Positions 62,602 through 64,000 of a stretch of DNA of 64,000 nt are shown piece by piece. Where the stretch lies: NCBI RefSeq assembly GCF_029626025.1, contig NZ_JARUBF010000001.1:496001-560000 (forward strand), written 5' to 3'. The notes under the pieces were generated by a model. That model worked only from the letters and a program-made list of their open reading frames with translations. It was not told the origin of the DNA and ran no database searches. Each line of letters starts with the position of its first letter. The first letter of the stretch is position 1. Position numbers and translations under genes: made by a program. Source of the stretch: Solwaraspora sp. WMMD406 (GTDB lineage Bacteria > Actinomycetota > Actinomycetes > Mycobacteriales > Micromonosporaceae).

Positions 62602-63958
62602 GGTCGATCAGATTGCCATAACTCGGACGGTGCGGGTAGCCGCAGGTGTGTTCGCGCCGGGTCATCTGGGTGAGTTGACCCAGTTCCTGCCCTTCGAGAT
62701 GGTCGATGAGGTCCTTGCCGCGACCCGTCGTACCCAGCAGCGGATCCGGCTACTCCCGGCCCGGGTCGTGGTCTACCTCGTCCTCGCAGGCTGCTTGTTC
62801 GCCGAACTCGGCTACGGGCAGGTGTGGCGGAAACCGACCGCCGGTCTGACCGGGCTGGATCTGACCGAGCCGGCCTCAGGCACGTTACGGGAGGCGCGTC
62901 AGCGGCTCGGGTCGACGCCGTTGCGGGCCCTGTTCGATCTGCTGCGCGGCCCGGCGGTCACCACGGCGACGCACGCCGTGCGGTGGCGGGGCCTGCTGGT
63001 GACAGCGATCGACGGGACCACGATGTCGGTCGCCGACGCCGAGGCGGTCCGGGTCCGTTACCGCAAACAACGGGGTAACCACGGCGGCGCGGGCTACCCG
63101 GCACTACGGCTGAGTGTCCTGCTGACCTGCGGCACCCGCTCGATCATCGACGCCGTGTTCGCTCCACTCGGCACCAGCGAACTCGACCAGGCCCGCTCCC
63201 TGGCCCGGAGCCTGGCCGCCGGGATGCTGCTGTTGGCCGACCGTAACTACGCCGCCGCCGACCTCATCCAGACACTCGCCGCCACCAGGGCCGACCTGCT
63301 GATCCGCTGCAAGAACGGCCGCCGCCTGCCGGTGATCCGCCGGTACCACGACGGATCCTGGCTGTCGACCATCGGCACGGTACGGGTGCGGGTCGTGGAC
63401 GCTGAGATCAGCGTCCAGACCATCGACGGCGTCCGCACGGGCGGCTACCGGCTGATCACCACCCTGCTCGACCCACGCACCCACCCGGCCGGCGAACTGA
63501 TAAAGCTGTACCACCGCCGGTGGGAGGTCGAAACCGCCTACCTGGAGATCAAATCCAGCATCCTCGGCGGCCGGGTCCTGCGCGCGCGTACTCCCGACGG
63601 CATCGACCAGGAGGTCTACGCCCTGCTGGTCGTCTACCAGATCCTGCGTAACGCCATGACCGACGCCACCGACAGCCGGCCCGGCACCGGCCCTGACCGG
63701 GCCAGCTTCACCACCGCCCTGAACGCCGCCCGCGACCAGGTCACCCACGCCGCCGGCGTCCTCGCCGACACCGTCATCGACCTGGTCGGCGCCATCGGTC
63801 GTGCGGTTCTGGCCCACCTGCTACCTGAGCGTCGGATCCGGGTGAAGACCCGCATGATCAAACGCTCGAACTCCAAGTACCAAGCCCGCGGACCCAACGT
63901 AGACCGACGCAGCTACAAAGCCACCATAGCCATCGATATAATCACAAACACTTGCTAA
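62600..63958 (+). CDS. IS4-family transposase
   Basis: 452 residues from the TTG at 62600. An N-terminal IS4-type domain (FAPGHLGELTQFLPFEMVDEVL) is followed by the DDE domain: first Asp in LLVTAIDGTTMSV, second in LLLADRNYAAADL and the Y-R-E-K signature in YHRRWEVETAYLEIKSS with the third acidic residue. The tail is basic (RIRVKTRMIKRSNSKYQ). Full length and intact catalytic residues suggest an active enzyme. Confidence 0.95.
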   Translation: MVDQIAITRTVRVAAGVFAPGHLGELTQFLPFEMVDEVLAATRRTQQRIRLLPARVVVYLVLAGCLFAELGYGQVWRKPTAGLTGLDLTEPASGTLREARQRLGSTPLRALFDLLRGPAVTTATHAVRWRGLLVTAIDGTTMSVADAEAVRVRYRKQRGNHGGAGYPALRLSVLLTCGTRSIIDAVFAPLGTSELDQARSLARSLAAGMLLLADRNYAAADLIQTLAATRADLLIRCKNGRRLPVIRRYHDGSWLSTIGTVRVRVVDAEISVQTIDGVRTGGYRLITTLLDPRTHPAGELIKLYHRRWEVETAYLEIKSSILGGRVLRARTPDGIDQEVYALLVVYQILRNAMTDATDSRPGTGPDRASFTTALNAARDQVTHAAGVLADTVIDLVGAIGRAVLAHLLPERRIRVKTRMIKRSNSKYQARGPNVDRRSYKATIAIDIITNTC

Positions 63959-63988
63959 CCATCCACCCGCCCTAACCGAGCGGCGTTG

Positions 63989-63998
63989 CAACTAGAGC
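63989..63998. repeat. 10-bp target-site duplication, right copy
   Basis: Same caactagagc as at 62469-62478, directly after the right terminal repeat and continuing into the interrupted gene at the window edge. Confidence 0.93.
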
Positions 63999-64000
63999 AC

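Larger units (their letters stand above)
62479..63988. mobile_element. IS4-family insertion sequence (1510 bp, complete)
   Basis: Terminal inverted repeats begin caacgccgctcggtta at both ends. A 10-bp target duplication flanks it. A single transposase ORF fills most of the element. A 15-bp inverted repeat lies before the start codon. Intact transposase and perfect duplication indicate a recent, probably active insertion. Confidence 0.93.

Overview
The window reads as chromosomal DNA of a high-GC actinobacterium, most likely a member of the Micromonosporaceae. The support is the dnaK-grpE-dnaJ-hspR operon under HAIR-type operators, the pknB-pknA-pbpA-rodA-pstP-fhaB-fhaA cluster beside tRNA-Leu with crgA and a class E sortase nearby, a bifunctional Dcd of mycobacterial type, a c-di-AMP riboswitch ahead of an NlpC/P60 gene, and the C/G-dominated third codon positions.

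Layout. Positions 1-5,220 hold the end of an MMPL transporter and the heat-shock operon (minus strand) with two HspR operators. Positions 5,300-10,970 carry a translationally coupled pair of dynamin-like GTPases and two unrecognised proteins. Positions 11,450-15,130 encode a 2-oxoacid dehydrogenase E1alpha-E1beta-E2 operon closed by a strong terminator. Positions 15,400-30,050 are core and metabolic genes: a Pro-rich membrane protein, a thioredoxin-NHL protein, 5-oxoprolinase pxpBCA, a TrhA/PAQR protein, SixA between two DUF6458 paralogues, a long acyl-CoA dehydrogenase, a SpoIIE-type phosphatase, a phosphoribosyltransferase and a GT2 glycosyltransferase.

Positions 30,033-38,321 are a decayed integrated element. 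It is bounded by a perfect 46-bp direct repeat of the 3' half of tRNA-Gly(CCC). Inside are a coupled gene pair (a 138-aa protein and a 1118-aa NB-ARC/TPR protein), an XRE-family regulator, a HAD hydrolase, a GntR regulator with repeated operators, an integrase remnant and a 52-aa membrane peptide. The gene pair is the most interesting system here. The small helical protein ends in a glycine/asparagine motif of the form S-I-A-V/I-G-T-N-T-G, and the same motif opens the neighbouring NLR. This is the architecture proposed for bacterial amyloid-signalled NLR/cell-death pairs, with RHIM-like character. The NLR sensor is built from about 13 nearly identical 126-bp TPR units.

Positions 38,420-46,580 return to core genes: PPOX, dcd, two NlpC/P60 hydrolases (one under the riboswitch), GPP34, VanZ, a large Fe-S oxidoreductase and crgA. 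Positions 46,780-59,060 hold DUF881, sortase, a glutamine amidotransferase and the Ser/Thr kinase/cell-wall cluster. After tRNA-Leu come a sugar epimerase with a WecG-type glycosyltransferase, a 26-bp perfect hairpin, and two small immunity-like genes. The second of these is cut by a complete IS4-family element with a 10-bp target duplication at the right edge of the window.
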